A DNA stretch of 64,000 nucleotides. Source: Streptomyces sp. NBC_00569. GTDB taxonomy: Bacteria > Actinomycetota > Actinomycetes > Streptomycetales > Streptomycetaceae. The position numbers and the translations under genes were made by a program. The notes under the pieces are model-generated. The model ran no database searches, was not told where the DNA came from, and saw only the letters and a list, made by a program, of their open reading frames with translations. Location of the stretch: positions 186,001 to 250,000 of the forward strand of contig NZ_CP107783.1 in NCBI RefSeq assembly GCF_036345255.1. Reading direction: 5' to 3'. This document shows positions 46,209 through 55,185 of the stretch, in pieces (position 1 is the first letter of the stretch; each line of letters begins with the position of its first letter).

Positions 46209-47237
46209 TCAGCCCGCGAGGATGTCGCGGACCATCGGGATGACCTTCGTGCCGTAGAGCTCGACGGCTCGCAGGCGGGCGCTGACCGGCATGGTGCCAG
46301 CGCTGTAGATCATGTCGAACCGGCCGACACCGAGCCCCGAGACGGCGCCCGCGATCTTGCGGGCGACCGTGTCGGGCGAGCCGATGTAGAGGGAGCCTTG
46401 CTCGATCTCGCGCTCGTACTCCGCCCTGCTCACCGGCGGCCAGCCGCGCAGCGCTCCGATGCGGTCGCGCATGACCTTGTAGCGGGGCCAGTGCAGTTCC
46501 CGTGCCTCCTCGTCGGTGTCGGCGACGAAGCCCGGCGAGTGCATGCCGACCGGGTGGGCGGTGGTGCCGAACTGTTCGGTGGCCCGCCGGTAGAGGTCGA
46601 TGTACGGGGCGAACCGGGTCGGGCTGCCGCCGATGATGGCGATCATCAGCGGGAACCCGTACCGCGCCGTGCGCACGACCGACTGCGGCGAGCCGCCGAC
46701 GCCGACCCACGTGGTCAGCCCGTTCTCGGTCTTCGGGAACACGTCGGCGTCGGTGAGGGACGCCCGTTTGGTGCCGCTCCAAGTGACGGGCTTCTCCTCC
46801 AGGAGCTTCGCGAAGAGCTCGATCTTCTCCTCGAAGAGCACGTCGTAGTCGGCCAGGTCGTAGCCGAACAGCGGAAACGACTCGGTGAACGAGCCGCGCC
46901 CCAGGATCGCTTCGGCTCGCCCGTTCGACAGGGCGTCGAGCGTCGCGAACCGCTGGAACACCCGCACCGGGTCGTCGGAGCTCAGCACGGTCACACCGGA
47001 CCCGAGCCGGATCCGCTCGGTGCGGGTGGCGATGCCCGCGAGCACGGTCTCCGGCGTCGAAATCGCGTACTCGGGCCGGTGGTGCTCGCCCAGGGCGAGT
47101 GCGTCGACGCCGGTCTGATCGGCAAGGACCGCTTCGTCGACGACCTGCCGGATGGCCCGCGCGTACGAGAGCTGCCGGCCGGAGTCGTCCTCCGGGACGT
47201 CGCCGAATGTGTCCAGGCCGAAGGCGAGTTCAGACAT
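46209..47237 (-). CDS. LLM-class flavin-dependent oxidoreductase
   Basis: 342 residues from ATG 47237, with GAAGGAG 9 bases upstream; the very long upstream open frame is antisense to the TetR gene and is rejected. It is a luciferase-like alpha/beta barrel: LAFGLDTFGDVPEDD, VDALALGEHHRPEYAISTP near residue 43, LGSGVTVLSSDDPVRVFQRF and the C-terminal GSPDTVARKIAGAV. This subgroup resembles FMN-dependent oxidoreductases and not F420 enzymes, but the cofactor cannot be fixed from sequence alone. It is in line with a DoxX gene and divergent from a TetR gene. Confidence 0.88.
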   Translation of the reverse strand: MSELAFGLDTFGDVPEDDSGRQLSYARAIRQVVDEAVLADQTGVDALALGEHHRPEYAISTPETVLAGIATRTERIRLGSGVTVLSSDDPVRVFQRFATLDALSNGRAEAILGRGSFTESFPLFGYDLADYDVLFEEKIELFAKLLEEKPVTWSGTKRASLTDADVFPKTENGLTTWVGVGGSPQSVVRTARYGFPLMIAIIGGSPTRFAPYIDLYRRATEQFGTTAHPVGMHSPGFVADTDEEARELHWPRYKVMRDRIGALRGWPPVSRAEYEREIEQGSLYIGSPDTVARKIAGAVSGLGVGRFDMIYSAGTMPVSARLRAVELYGTKVIPMVRDILAG

Positions 47238-47284
47238 GGCATGGCTCCTTCGTGAGCTGGGGTGAAGAAGGGAGAGGGTTCGGA

Positions 47285-47656
47285 TCACCAGGCGTAGGGG
47301 CCGAAACGCCCCCAGGCGATCACCACGGCTATGACCAGCAGCACCGCGCCGGGGCCGATCTGGGACCACTCCTTGCCCCGTGCGTGGGTGACGACGGCGC
47401 CGACCATGATCAGTGCCGTGCCGACGGCGGCGAGCGGGGTGAGAACGACGGCGACACCGGTCGCGGCCGGCAGGACGAGCCCGAGTCCGGCGATCACTTC
47501 GAGCGCGGCGATGGTCTTGACCTGGCCCGCGCTGAAACGACGGGCCCACGGCATGGATTCGGCGGTCTTCTCGTAGGGCTTGGCGAGTTTGCCGCCACCG
47601 GCGGCGAGGAGAACGAGGGCCAGCAGGATCTGCAGGATCCACAGAAAGACGTTCAC
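47285..47656 (-). CDS. DoxX family membrane protein
   Basis: 123 residues from GTG 47656 with an AGGA site. Four hydrophobic segments: LWILQILLALVLLAAGGG, TIAALEVIAGLGLVLPAAT, VVLTPLAAVGTALIMVGAV and GAVLLVIAVVIAWG. The family motif GGGKL follows the first. It is transcribed just upstream of the LLM oxidoreductase (47 bases), so the two are probably one operon under control of the divergent TetR. A thiol/redox or quinone-related role is known for some DoxX relatives but is not shown here. Confidence 0.8.
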   Translation of the reverse strand: MNVFLWILQILLALVLLAAGGGKLAKPYEKTAESMPWARRFSAGQVKTIAALEVIAGLGLVLPAATGVAVVLTPLAAVGTALIMVGAVVTHARGKEWSQIGPGAVLLVIAVVIAWGRFGPYAW

Positions 47657-47708
47657 GGGTCGGTCCTGTCGACGAGGGGGACGGGGAGGGGCGGTACGGA
47701 CGAAAGCA

Positions 47709-47730
47709 TAAACGGACTTCACCCCGCTTA
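47709..47730. promoter_or_regulatory. Imperfect palindrome between doxX and the TetR gene
   Basis: TAAACGG (47709-47715) and CCGCTTA (47724-47730) form an inverted repeat with one mismatch, placed midway between the two divergent starts. Its size and position fit a TetR operator controlling both directions. Confidence 0.5.
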
Positions 47731-47756
47731 ATATTTCCGGAGGTAGGTTGGAAGCC

Positions 47757-48377
47757 ATGAACAGCCCCTTGGTGCCGCTCGGGCGGCCCCGCACCGAGCG
47801 CGCCGACGCCGCCCGCAACCGCGAGCAGCTGCTGGCCACGGCCCGCGCAATGGTCACCGAACTCGGCGTGGAGAAGGTCACGATGGACGGCCTGGCCGAG
47901 CGGGCGGGCCTGGGCAAGGGCACCGTCTACCGCCGCTTCGGCACCCGCGCGGGGATCTTCCACGCCCTCCTCGACGAGGACGAGCACGCCTTCCAGGACC
48001 AGGTGCTGAGCGGCCCGCCGCCGCTGGGCCCCGGCGCCGACCCGGAGAACCGCCTGATCGCCTACGGTCGCGCCCGCGCCGCCTACCTCGCCGACCACCT
48101 GGCGATCGTGCGGGCCTCCCTCGACCACAAGCAGCCCGTCCCCGTCGGATCGCCCGCAACCCTGACGCGGATGCACATCCGTATGCTCCTGGGCCTGACT
48201 CGCCCCGGAATCGCCGATCTCGACAGCCTGGCGATACAGCTCACCGCGGCACTTGAGGGCCCGGTGCTGCTGTATCTGTCGGCACCGCAGCCGACGGCCA
48301 CCACCCCGGGCCCCGCGATGGCCGACCGCCTCGGTGACAGCTGGCAGGCTCTGATCGAGCGCATCTGCCGGCCCTGA
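47757..48377 (+). CDS. TetR/AcrR-family regulator
   Basis: About 206 residues; ATG 47757 is used, though TTG 47748 lies closer to the GGAGG at 47738. The N-terminal domain (25-70) has the helix-turn-helix VTMDGLAERAGLGKGTVYRR. The ligand domain is not recognised. It is divergent from the doxX-LLM pair, so it probably represses that operon and itself. Confidence 0.88.
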   Translation: MNSPLVPLGRPRTERADAARNREQLLATARAMVTELGVEKVTMDGLAERAGLGKGTVYRRFGTRAGIFHALLDEDEHAFQDQVLSGPPPLGPGADPENRLIAYGRARAAYLADHLAIVRASLDHKQPVPVGSPATLTRMHIRMLLGLTRPGIADLDSLAIQLTAALEGPVLLYLSAPQPTATTPGPAMADRLGDSWQALIERICRP

Positions 48378-48461
48378 GCCCGGTCGCCACGGCCTACGCC
48401 ATGAACTTCGACCGCATACCGGAACTCCACCGGCTCCTCGGCCAGGAATTTCCTTCAAGCA

Positions 48462-48690
48462 TCACGCCCACATCAGGAGCGATTTGGGGGTGACGGCCGC
48501 CTGACAGCACTCGGTGGTCCTGTCGTAGCGGGTGGCGATGTCGCGCCATTGCTTCAAGCGGTTGAAGCAGCGTTCGACCACCTGGCGCCGCTCGTAGAGC
48601 TGCTCGCCGGTGGTCGACGGGCGCCCGCCACGGCTGCCGCCCCGGAGCCGTTTACGGATCTGGTCGGCACCTTCGGGAAGACTCAAGATC
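48462..48690 (-). pseudogene. C-terminal remnant of an IS5-family transposase
   Basis: The minus frame reads ADQIRKRLRGGSRGGRPSTT, QVVERCFNRLKQWRDIATRY and ECCQAAVTPKSLLMWA to a stop at 48462. This is the conserved IS5 C-terminal block (VVER.FN.LK..R.IATRYDK....Y.A...LAS...W). Upstream catalytic sequence is gone. The following 48691-49021 holds no supported gene apart from the leader of the phosphatase. Confidence 0.8.
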
Positions 48691-49021
48691 ATTTGAAGAC
48701 ACCGCCCAGGTTCTGCGCGGTCGTCTCGTTGGCCACCGCATGCACAAGCCTGCACGTGATCTTCAAGAAGAAGGACCGGCCAGAGCCAACGCACGACGCC
48801 CGCTGTCGCCCCCTCACCGCCCCCTGCCCCAAGCCGCTCCCGCGCAGCCGTCACTCTTTCGGCTCCGGCCCGATAGCGGCGACGGTTCCCCCGGCGGAGG
48901 CTAGGCAGAAGGACCATCGCCGCCACAGACGCGGAAGGAACACTCGATGCGCCGCCACCCTCCCCTCGCCGACGGAGGCACGGGCCCGCTCGACGCGGCC
49001 GGGCCGAGGTAGGGGGCAACA

Positions 49022-51130
49022 GTGTCCGCGCCAAAGCCGGAAGAGCTGTCCACCGCTGTGCTGGAGGCGCTGTTCACCCAGGCACCGCAGGGGCTGTTCC
49101 TCTTTGATGAGGATCTGCGCGTGGTCCGCTACAACCCCGCCGCGCCAGGGGTACGCGGACTGCCTCCAGGTACGGTCCTCTGGCACCGGCTCGACGAGTT
49201 CGCGGAGGGATTCGACGATCCCGACCTGCTCCGGCTCTCCAAGCAGGTCCTAACGGGCGGGGAGCCCGTACGGGACCGCCTGCTCCGGGGACATGTGCCT
49301 GGCGACACCCGGCGGGAGATGACGATCTCGGTCTCGGTTTTCCCCGTACGGCTCGACGACGGATCGGTCCTGGGCGTCGCCGTCGTCCAGGACGTCACCG
49401 AACGCCGGCGTGCGGCAGACCGGCTGGACATCCTGCATGAAGCCCACCGCACGATCGGGACGAGCCTGGACGTCGCCTTCACGGCCGACGCGCTGGCCGA
49501 TGTGGTGGTGGGCCGGTTCGCGGACGCGGTCACGGTGGACGTCCTGGACGACGCCGTCCGCGGCTTCCAGTTGAACGAGGGCCCGGTCGACGCGGACATC
49601 CCGCTGCGGCGCGCTGCGTTCCGGTCGGTCACCGGCAGCTCCGGACTGATCGAGACCGGCACCCTCAGCACCTTCCCCTTCCCGACGCCCTACACCCAGA
49701 GCCTCCTGGATTCCCGACCGCGCCTGATCACACGCCTGGCAACGGACGAGCCCTGGCTGGCGGCCGACCCCGACCGCGCCCGCCGCCTGTCCCAAGCGGG
49801 GGTCCACTCCCTGATCGTCACCCCACTGGTGGTGCGCGGCGCCGTACTGGGCATCATCAGCTACTACCGGCACCGCGACGCGCGCCCGTACGACGAGGAG
49901 GACCTCGCCCTCGCCTCTCAGCTCGCCCAGCGAACGGCACTGACCATCGACAACGCCCGCGGCTACGCCCGCGAGCGCACCATCGCCACCACCCTCCAGC
50001 GCCACCTCCTCCCCCGAACTCCCCCGGCCCTGACCGCTGTCGAGTCGGAGGCCCTGTACCTCCCCGGCTCGCTGGGCGGCGGCGGTGACTGGTACGACGT
50101 GATCCCGCTCTCCGGCCCGCGCGTCGCCCTGACGGTCGGCGACGTCACGGGCAGCGGGATCGAGGTCGCCGCCGCCATGGGGCAGATCCGCACCGCGCTG
50201 CTCGCCCTCGCGATCCGGGACATCGAACCGGAGGAACTGCTGTCCTGCCTGCACGACATCACAGCGACCCTGGCCCCTGAGACCGGCCAACCCCTCACAG
50301 CCTCCTGTCTGTACGCGGTCTTCGACCCGGTGAGTCGCAGCTGCACGGCCGCGAGCGCCGGCCACGCGCCCCCACTGGCCGTCACACCCGCCGGCGATGC
50401 GGTCGCCTTCGACGTCCCGGTCGGCCCCTTGCTCGGCACCGGCACGGGGGCGTACGAACCACTGCGCTCAACCGTCCCTGACGGCAGTCTGCTCGCGCTC
50501 TACACAGACGGCCTCGTCTCGGCCTCACAGATCGGACCGGCCGCGGCCCGGGAGACTCTGCGACGCCTGCTGACCCAGCCCGACAGCACCCTGCGACAAC
50601 TGGCCGACACCGCCGTCTACACGCTGCTGCCCGACCGGCACGAAGACGACGCCGTCCTCCTGCTCGCGCGAACCCGCGGGCTCGACGACGACCGCGTCGC
50701 CCAATGGACGCTCCCGGACGACCCCGCCGTCGTCGCCACCGCGCGCCGCCTGGCCGACCGCCAACTCGCCGCCTGGGGACTGGACGAAATCTCCTTCACC
50801 ACTGAGCTGATCGTCAGCGAACTCGTCACCAACGCCATCCGCTACGGCAACGGGCCCATCCGCCTGCGCATGATCCATGACCGCAGCCTGGTGTGCGAGG
50901 TCTCCGACGGCAGCAGCACCGCCCCCCACCTACGTCACGCTCGCGCCACCGACGAGGGCGGCCGCGGCCTGGCCATCATCGCCGAACTCGCCACCCGCTG
51001 GGGCACACGCTTCGGAGACCGCGGCAAGACCATCTGGTCCGAGCAGCACTTGGACGACTCCGAACGTACCGATACATCCTCTGGACCGGAGCTGCCCCCG
51101 CCGGACGGGACGAGCACGCACCACACCTGA
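49022..51130 (+). CDS. PAS-GAF-PP2C (SpoIIE) phosphatase with C-terminal HATPase kinase domain
   Basis: 702 residues from GTG 49022. Order: PAS (about 10-130, GLFLFDEDLRVVRYNPAA, ending TERRRAADRL); GAF (145-315, FPTPYTQSLLDSRPR and VTPLVVRGAVLGIISYYR); SpoIIE/PP2C (330-545, GGGGDWYDVIPLSG and GDVTGSGIEVAAAMG); RsbW-like HATPase (565-690, TELIVSELVTNAIRYG and DEGGRGLAIIAEL). The PP2C metal-binding Asp residues are present; GDVTGSG replaces the commoner GDVxGHG. Such proteins dephosphorylate anti-sigma antagonists and phosphorylate them with the kinase domain. A decayed paralogue is at 24.1-25.8 kb. Confidence 0.9.
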   Translation: MSAPKPEELSTAVLEALFTQAPQGLFLFDEDLRVVRYNPAAPGVRGLPPGTVLWHRLDEFAEGFDDPDLLRLSKQVLTGGEPVRDRLLRGHVPGDTRREMTISVSVFPVRLDDGSVLGVAVVQDVTERRRAADRLDILHEAHRTIGTSLDVAFTADALADVVVGRFADAVTVDVLDDAVRGFQLNEGPVDADIPLRRAAFRSVTGSSGLIETGTLSTFPFPTPYTQSLLDSRPRLITRLATDEPWLAADPDRARRLSQAGVHSLIVTPLVVRGAVLGIISYYRHRDARPYDEEDLALASQLAQRTALTIDNARGYARERTIATTLQRHLLPRTPPALTAVESEALYLPGSLGGGGDWYDVIPLSGPRVALTVGDVTGSGIEVAAAMGQIRTALLALAIRDIEPEELLSCLHDITATLAPETGQPLTASCLYAVFDPVSRSCTAASAGHAPPLAVTPAGDAVAFDVPVGPLLGTGTGAYEPLRSTVPDGSLLALYTDGLVSASQIGPAAARETLRRLLTQPDSTLRQLADTAVYTLLPDRHEDDAVLLLARTRGLDDDRVAQWTLPDDPAVVATARRLADRQLAAWGLDEISFTTELIVSELVTNAIRYGNGPIRLRMIHDRSLVCEVSDGSSTAPHLRHARATDEGGRGLAIIAELATRWGTRFGDRGKTIWSEQHLDDSERTDTSSGPELPPPDGTSTHHT

Positions 51131-51303
51131 CGGATCGCGCCGGCAGTCCTGGCGCGTCGGCATGGCCGGCGGTCCGGCACTTCAGCGAGCGGCTGGGCCG
51201 CGGCCCAGCGGACGAGTTGGCGGATGAGGGCTCCGAGGTCACCGGGCCGCGGGCGGCGGGGCAGGCGCGGAACTGCAGGAGAAGCCCGTCGGTGGCAGCC
51301 AGC

Positions 51304-51978
51304 TCAACCCCGGCCTGGCTTACGTGGGCGGATGCCCAGCTCAATTCCGCTCGCCACGGCCGTCTGCGGATACAGCACCGCGACGATCCGCTCGAAGCGG
51401 GACGTCATCTCGTCGGCGCTCTGTTCCGGGTGGTGCCGCCACCAGGCGACCGCCGCGCTCACGGTCCCGTACCAAAGGTGCGTGGCAAAGTCAGTGTCAA
51501 GGGGCTCGCCCGCCTGCGACGAGTCGAAGAACTCAGCCACACCGACCGTGCCGAGGCGGTTGAGCTCCTGCCGGTAGACGGCAGCCTGCGCATGAAGGGG
51601 CCCCTCGGTCGGCAGAGTCGTGTCGTACACCAGCGACCAGTCGTGCACGCGTGACTCCAGCGCCCGGAAGATGGCCTCCAGGGTGCGAGCGGCACGCGTG
51701 AGATCGGACGGGCCCTTCTGCGCCACGGCCACCGCCTCGACGAGGCGGGAGCCGGCGTGCTCCAGGCAGGTCAGGTAGAGGCCGTCCTTGGACCCGAAGT
51801 ACTCGTAGATCATGGGCTTGCTGATCCCTGCCTGCGCCGCCACCACCGCGGTCGACCCGCGCGCATACCCCTTGGCGCCGAACTCCCGTGCCGCCGCGTC
51901 CAGGATCAGCTTCTCCCTGTCCGCGCGGGGCATCCCCTTCGTCCCGACCGCGCGGGCGGCTTTCTCCTGCTTGCTCAT
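51304..51978 (-). CDS. TetR/AcrR-family regulator
   Basis: 224 residues from ATG 51978; the open frame starts further up but that is promoter DNA. The helix-turn-helix is GSTAVVAAQAGISKPMIYEY (about residues 38-57). The C-terminal domain matches no family I can name. It is divergent from the FAD-linked oxidase, and a near-palindrome lies between them, so it likely regulates that gene. Confidence 0.88.
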   Translation of the reverse strand: MSKQEKAARAVGTKGMPRADREKLILDAAAREFGAKGYARGSTAVVAAQAGISKPMIYEYFGSKDGLYLTCLEHAGSRLVEAVAVAQKGPSDLTRAARTLEAIFRALESRVHDWSLVYDTTLPTEGPLHAQAAVYRQELNRLGTVGVAEFFDSSQAGEPLDTDFATHLWYGTVSAAVAWWRHHPEQSADEMTSRFERIVAVLYPQTAVASGIELGIRPRKPGRG

Positions 51979-51998
51979 GGTCCCCACCCTATGCCAAT

Positions 51999-52014
51999 GT
52001 GACCACAAGGTAAC
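51999..52014. promoter_or_regulatory. Near-palindrome in the TetR/oxidase divergent promoter
   Basis: GTGACC (51999-52004) and GGTAAC (52009-52014) flank ACAA, with one mismatch. It is centred between the two divergent starts and would suit a TetR dimer. Confidence 0.45.
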
Positions 52015-52044
52015 TTACCCGGCGTTCAGATCGGTGGGGCGGCA

Positions 52045-53673
52045 ATGAGCAGCAAGACGCGTTCGTGGTGGGGATGGGGAAACGTCGAAGACGCGGTGAC
52101 GGGTGCGGAGCGGGCGGACATCACCCGACGCACCGCCGAACTGCTGCCGGGCGCCGACCTGACGGTGCACGAGGCCCCGCCGGTCGAGTCGTTCGAGGTG
52201 GGCCCGAGCCGCGTCCAGGCACCGCAGAGCCTGGCGTCGCTCGCGTCCGCCGATGTACGCGACCGGCTCGCGCACAGTCACGGGCAGGCGTTCCGCGACG
52301 TCGTGCGAGCGCTACTGGGTCAACTGCCCCACGTGCCCGACCTCGTGATGCGCCCGACCTCGGAGGACCAGGTCGTCCACGTCCTGGACTGGTGCAGTGA
52401 CGCCCGCATCGCGGTCGTCCCCTTCGGCGGCGGATCCTCTGTCGTGGGCGGCGTCGAACCGAGGGTGGGCGCCGACTACGCCGGCGTGGTCAGCCTGGAC
52501 ATGAGCTCGATGGACCAGGTCCTGGAGATCGACCGCACCAGCCGGGCCGCACGCGTGCAGGCCGGAGTCTTCGGCCCCCATCTGGAGGACCAGCTGCGGC
52601 CTCATGGGTACAGCTTGCGGTTCTTTCCCCAGTCCTTCGAGTTCTCCACCCTCGGCGGCTGGCTGGCCACCCGGGCGGGAGGCCATTTCGCCACGAACCT
52701 CACCCATATCGACGACCTCACCGAATCGATGCGGGTCATCGCTCCCAGCGGGGTCATCGAGTCCCGCCGGCTCCCGGGCTCGGGGGCCGGGCCCTCCCCC
52801 GACCGGATGTTCCTCGGCTCGGAGGGTTCGCTCGGTGTCATCACCCAAGCGTGGGTCCGTCTTCAGGACCGGCCGCGGTGGCGTGCGGGGGCCTCGGTGG
52901 GCTTCGCCGACTACGACGCCGGCGTGGGCGCGGTGCGCGCCCTGTCCCAGTCCGGGCTGAACCCGGCGAACTGCCGTCTCCTGGACCCCGCGGAGGCGTT
53001 CATCAACGCCGGTGCTCCGACGGCTGTACTGGTGCTCGGCTTCGAGTCCGCCGACCACCCCGTGAACGCGTCGATGGAACGGGCACTGGAGCTGTGCCGA
53101 GACCACGGCGGCACACTGACCGAGGAGCCGCGCTACACCGACACCGCCGGCCAGGCCGCCCGGACCGGGGCCGCCGACACCTGGCGCAACTCCTTCGTGC
53201 GCATGCCCTACCAGCGTGACGCCCTCGCTTCCCAGGGCATGATCGTGGAGACGTTCGAGACGGCCTGCACGTGGGACCGGTTCGACGCCCTGCGAGCCAC
53301 CGTCAACGCTGCAGCCCAGGACGCCATGCGCCGGCTCGGCACCCCAGGCGTCGTCACCTGCCGCTTCACCCACGTCTACCCCGACGGCCCGGCCCCCTAC
53401 TTCGGCATCTATGCCGCGGGAACATGGGGCTCGACCGTGGAGCAGTGGGACGAGATCAAGGCGGCAGTGTCCGAGGCGCTGATCAGCAGCGGGGCCACCA
53501 TCACCCACCATCACGCGGTGGGCCGCGACCACCGCCCCTGGTACGACCGCCAGCGCCCCGACCTCTTCGCCGCAGCCCTCCAAGCCGGCAAGACCGTCCT
53601 CGACCCGTCCGGAATCCTCAACCCCGGTGCAGTCATCGATCCCGTTGCACTGAGTCTCAGCGAATCTCAGTGA
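52045..53673 (+). CDS. FAD-binding oxidase, alkylglycerone-phosphate-synthase-like
   Basis: 542 residues from ATG 52045. The PCMH-type FAD domain covers about 95-275 (PFGGGSSVVGGVEP, then FPQSFEFSTLGGWLATRAGG and GSEGSLGVITQAWVRL). The C-terminal domain has VTCRFTHVYPDGPAPYF. A triple-histidine motif THHHAVGRDHRPWY matches the catalytic region of alkyldihydroxyacetone-phosphate synthases, which exchange an acyl group for an alkyl ether chain. Actinobacterial members may act on other substrates. The stop (CAGTGA) lies inside the left inverted repeat of the TnpB element next door, so the last residues may have been altered by that insertion. Confidence 0.88.
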   Translation: MSSKTRSWWGWGNVEDAVTGAERADITRRTAELLPGADLTVHEAPPVESFEVGPSRVQAPQSLASLASADVRDRLAHSHGQAFRDVVRALLGQLPHVPDLVMRPTSEDQVVHVLDWCSDARIAVVPFGGGSSVVGGVEPRVGADYAGVVSLDMSSMDQVLEIDRTSRAARVQAGVFGPHLEDQLRPHGYSLRFFPQSFEFSTLGGWLATRAGGHFATNLTHIDDLTESMRVIAPSGVIESRRLPGSGAGPSPDRMFLGSEGSLGVITQAWVRLQDRPRWRAGASVGFADYDAGVGAVRALSQSGLNPANCRLLDPAEAFINAGAPTAVLVLGFESADHPVNASMERALELCRDHGGTLTEEPRYTDTAGQAARTGAADTWRNSFVRMPYQRDALASQGMIVETFETACTWDRFDALRATVNAAAQDAMRRLGTPGVVTCRFTHVYPDGPAPYFGIYAAGTWGSTVEQWDEIKAAVSEALISSGATITHHHAVGRDHRPWYDRQRPDLFAAALQAGKTVLDPSGILNPGAVIDPVALSLSESQ

Positions 53674-55084
53674 TTCGCCCATTGCTGGACGAAAGTCCTT
53701 GTCTAACCGGGATGAGGTCCCGTGCGAGGTAGACGTTTCTGTGCCACCTGCACCGCGAGGCGGTGTCTTACGGTCGGCTCCACGTCCGTTTCGTGTCTCC
53801 GGACCACTCCCGGCGACGTGCCGCTTCACGAGCGCGGCGAGGTTGAGTGCGGCGTTCTCGTCCCGGTCCAGGACGAGCCCGCACGTCTCGCAGACGTAGG
53901 TGCGTACCCGCAGCGGCAGCTTGGTTTTCACCGTGCCGCAGGAACTACACGTCTTCGAGGAGGGGAACCAGCGGTCCGCGACCTCAAGGTGGCCGCCGTT
54001 CCACACGGTCCTGTATGCGAGCTGGCGGCGGATCTCACCGAACCCGGCATCAGCGACAGCGCGGGCGAGCCGGCGGTTTTTGACCATGCCCGCCACGTTC
54101 AGGTCTTCGACCACGATCGTCCCGCACTCGCGGGCCAGGCCGGTGGTCAGCTTGTGGATCTGGTCCCGGCGCAGCGCGGTGACCTGGTGGTGGACCTTGT
54201 TGCGCTGGGCATCCGCGCGGCGCCACCGGTTCGACGGCCGTCGGCCGGTGCGCCGGTCGGGGCCCTGACGGCGGGACACCGTCCGCGACAGGCGCCGCAA
54301 CTTTTGGCGGGCGGTCTTGTAGTGCTGGGGGTTCTTGGCCGCGGGGCGCCCGTCGGAGAACACCGCGAGGGTCTTCACCCCCAGGTCCACACCGATCACC
54401 GCATCCGGCCGGGCAGGCGTGCGCGCCTCCCGTTCAACCTCCACCGTGAACGACACGAACCAACGCCCGGCCTCGCAGCGGACCGTCGCGGACATGATCC
54501 GCGCCGTCCCCGCCTCGAGACGGCGGGCAAGCTTGCGCGTCGACTCGTGCGTCTTGATCCTGCCCAGGACCGGCAGCACCACATATGTCCGCCCGTCCAG
54601 ACGGATCGTGCCGGTGGTGAACCGCACCGACAAGGTGGACCTGCGCTTGGACTTGAAACGCGGGAAGCCCACGCGTGGGCCCTTGCGCTTGCCCGACGCG
54701 GAGTCGCTCCAGTTCTTCAGGCTGGTGGCGAGGCGATCCAGGCCGGTGGCATAAGCCTCCTTCGAGCACTTGGCCCACCACGGCACCACCTCGCCCTTCG
54801 CCTGATTCCAGGCTTTTCGCAGCGAGTACATCGACCACGACAACGCCGGCGTCAGCTCACCCTCGGAAACCCCGTAAGAGCGCTCCACCTCGCGCTGCCC
54901 CAGGTTCGCCTTCACCACCGCAAGCCCCCAGTTGAACGCGACCCGGGCGGCACCGACATGACGCAGCAACGCACCGACCTGACGCGGAGTCGGGTCGAGC
55001 GCAAAGCGGTACGCCTGCATCACAATCACCCGATCAACCTACAAGCCACCACTGACAGTCAACCGAAATGCCCCAATCACTGAG
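53666..55084 (-). mobile_element. TnpB element bounded by inverted repeats
   Basis: The left flank CTCAGTGATTCGCCCATT (53666-53683) and the right flank AATGCCCCAATCACTGAG (55067-55084) are inverted repeats matching at 15 of 18 positions. They enclose a single minus-strand tnpB. The remnant TnpB at 11.6-12.2 kb has a similar motif near its end. Such terminal inverted repeats are not a feature of IS200/IS605 elements. Confidence 0.55.
53690..55029 (-). CDS. tnpB: RNA-guided endonuclease TnpB, third lineage (no stop within the element)
   Basis: From ATG 55029 (MIVMQAYRFALDPTPRQVGA) the TnpB homology extends about 430 residues. RuvC residues are in IGVDLGVKTLAVFSDG, VVEDLNVAGM and LDRDENAALNLA; the zinc ribbon is CSSCG/CETCG. 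After NGRGADRKTPPRGAG the tail becomes low-complexity and the frame has no stop at the element end; it stays open through the antisense of the oxidase to 52312. I give the homologous part; the true translated end is uncertain. An ancestral stop was probably lost by a frameshift. Catalytic residues are intact. Confidence 0.8.
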
Positions 55085-55185
55085 GGCGACTGACGAAAGC
55101 CGCAACGGCTGGCCACCCCTCAAATGTGGGGATGCGGTCGGAGCGCGCTGATCGCAAGGTGTCCAGGCGTTCCCGTAGCCGCCCC

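Noticed and set aside
52312..53690. Continuation of the TnpB reading frame for about 450 codons antisense to the FAD oxidase
   Set aside because: It lies opposite a gene with clear domain structure and the peptide has no homology to TnpB; open antisense frames are routine at this GC content.
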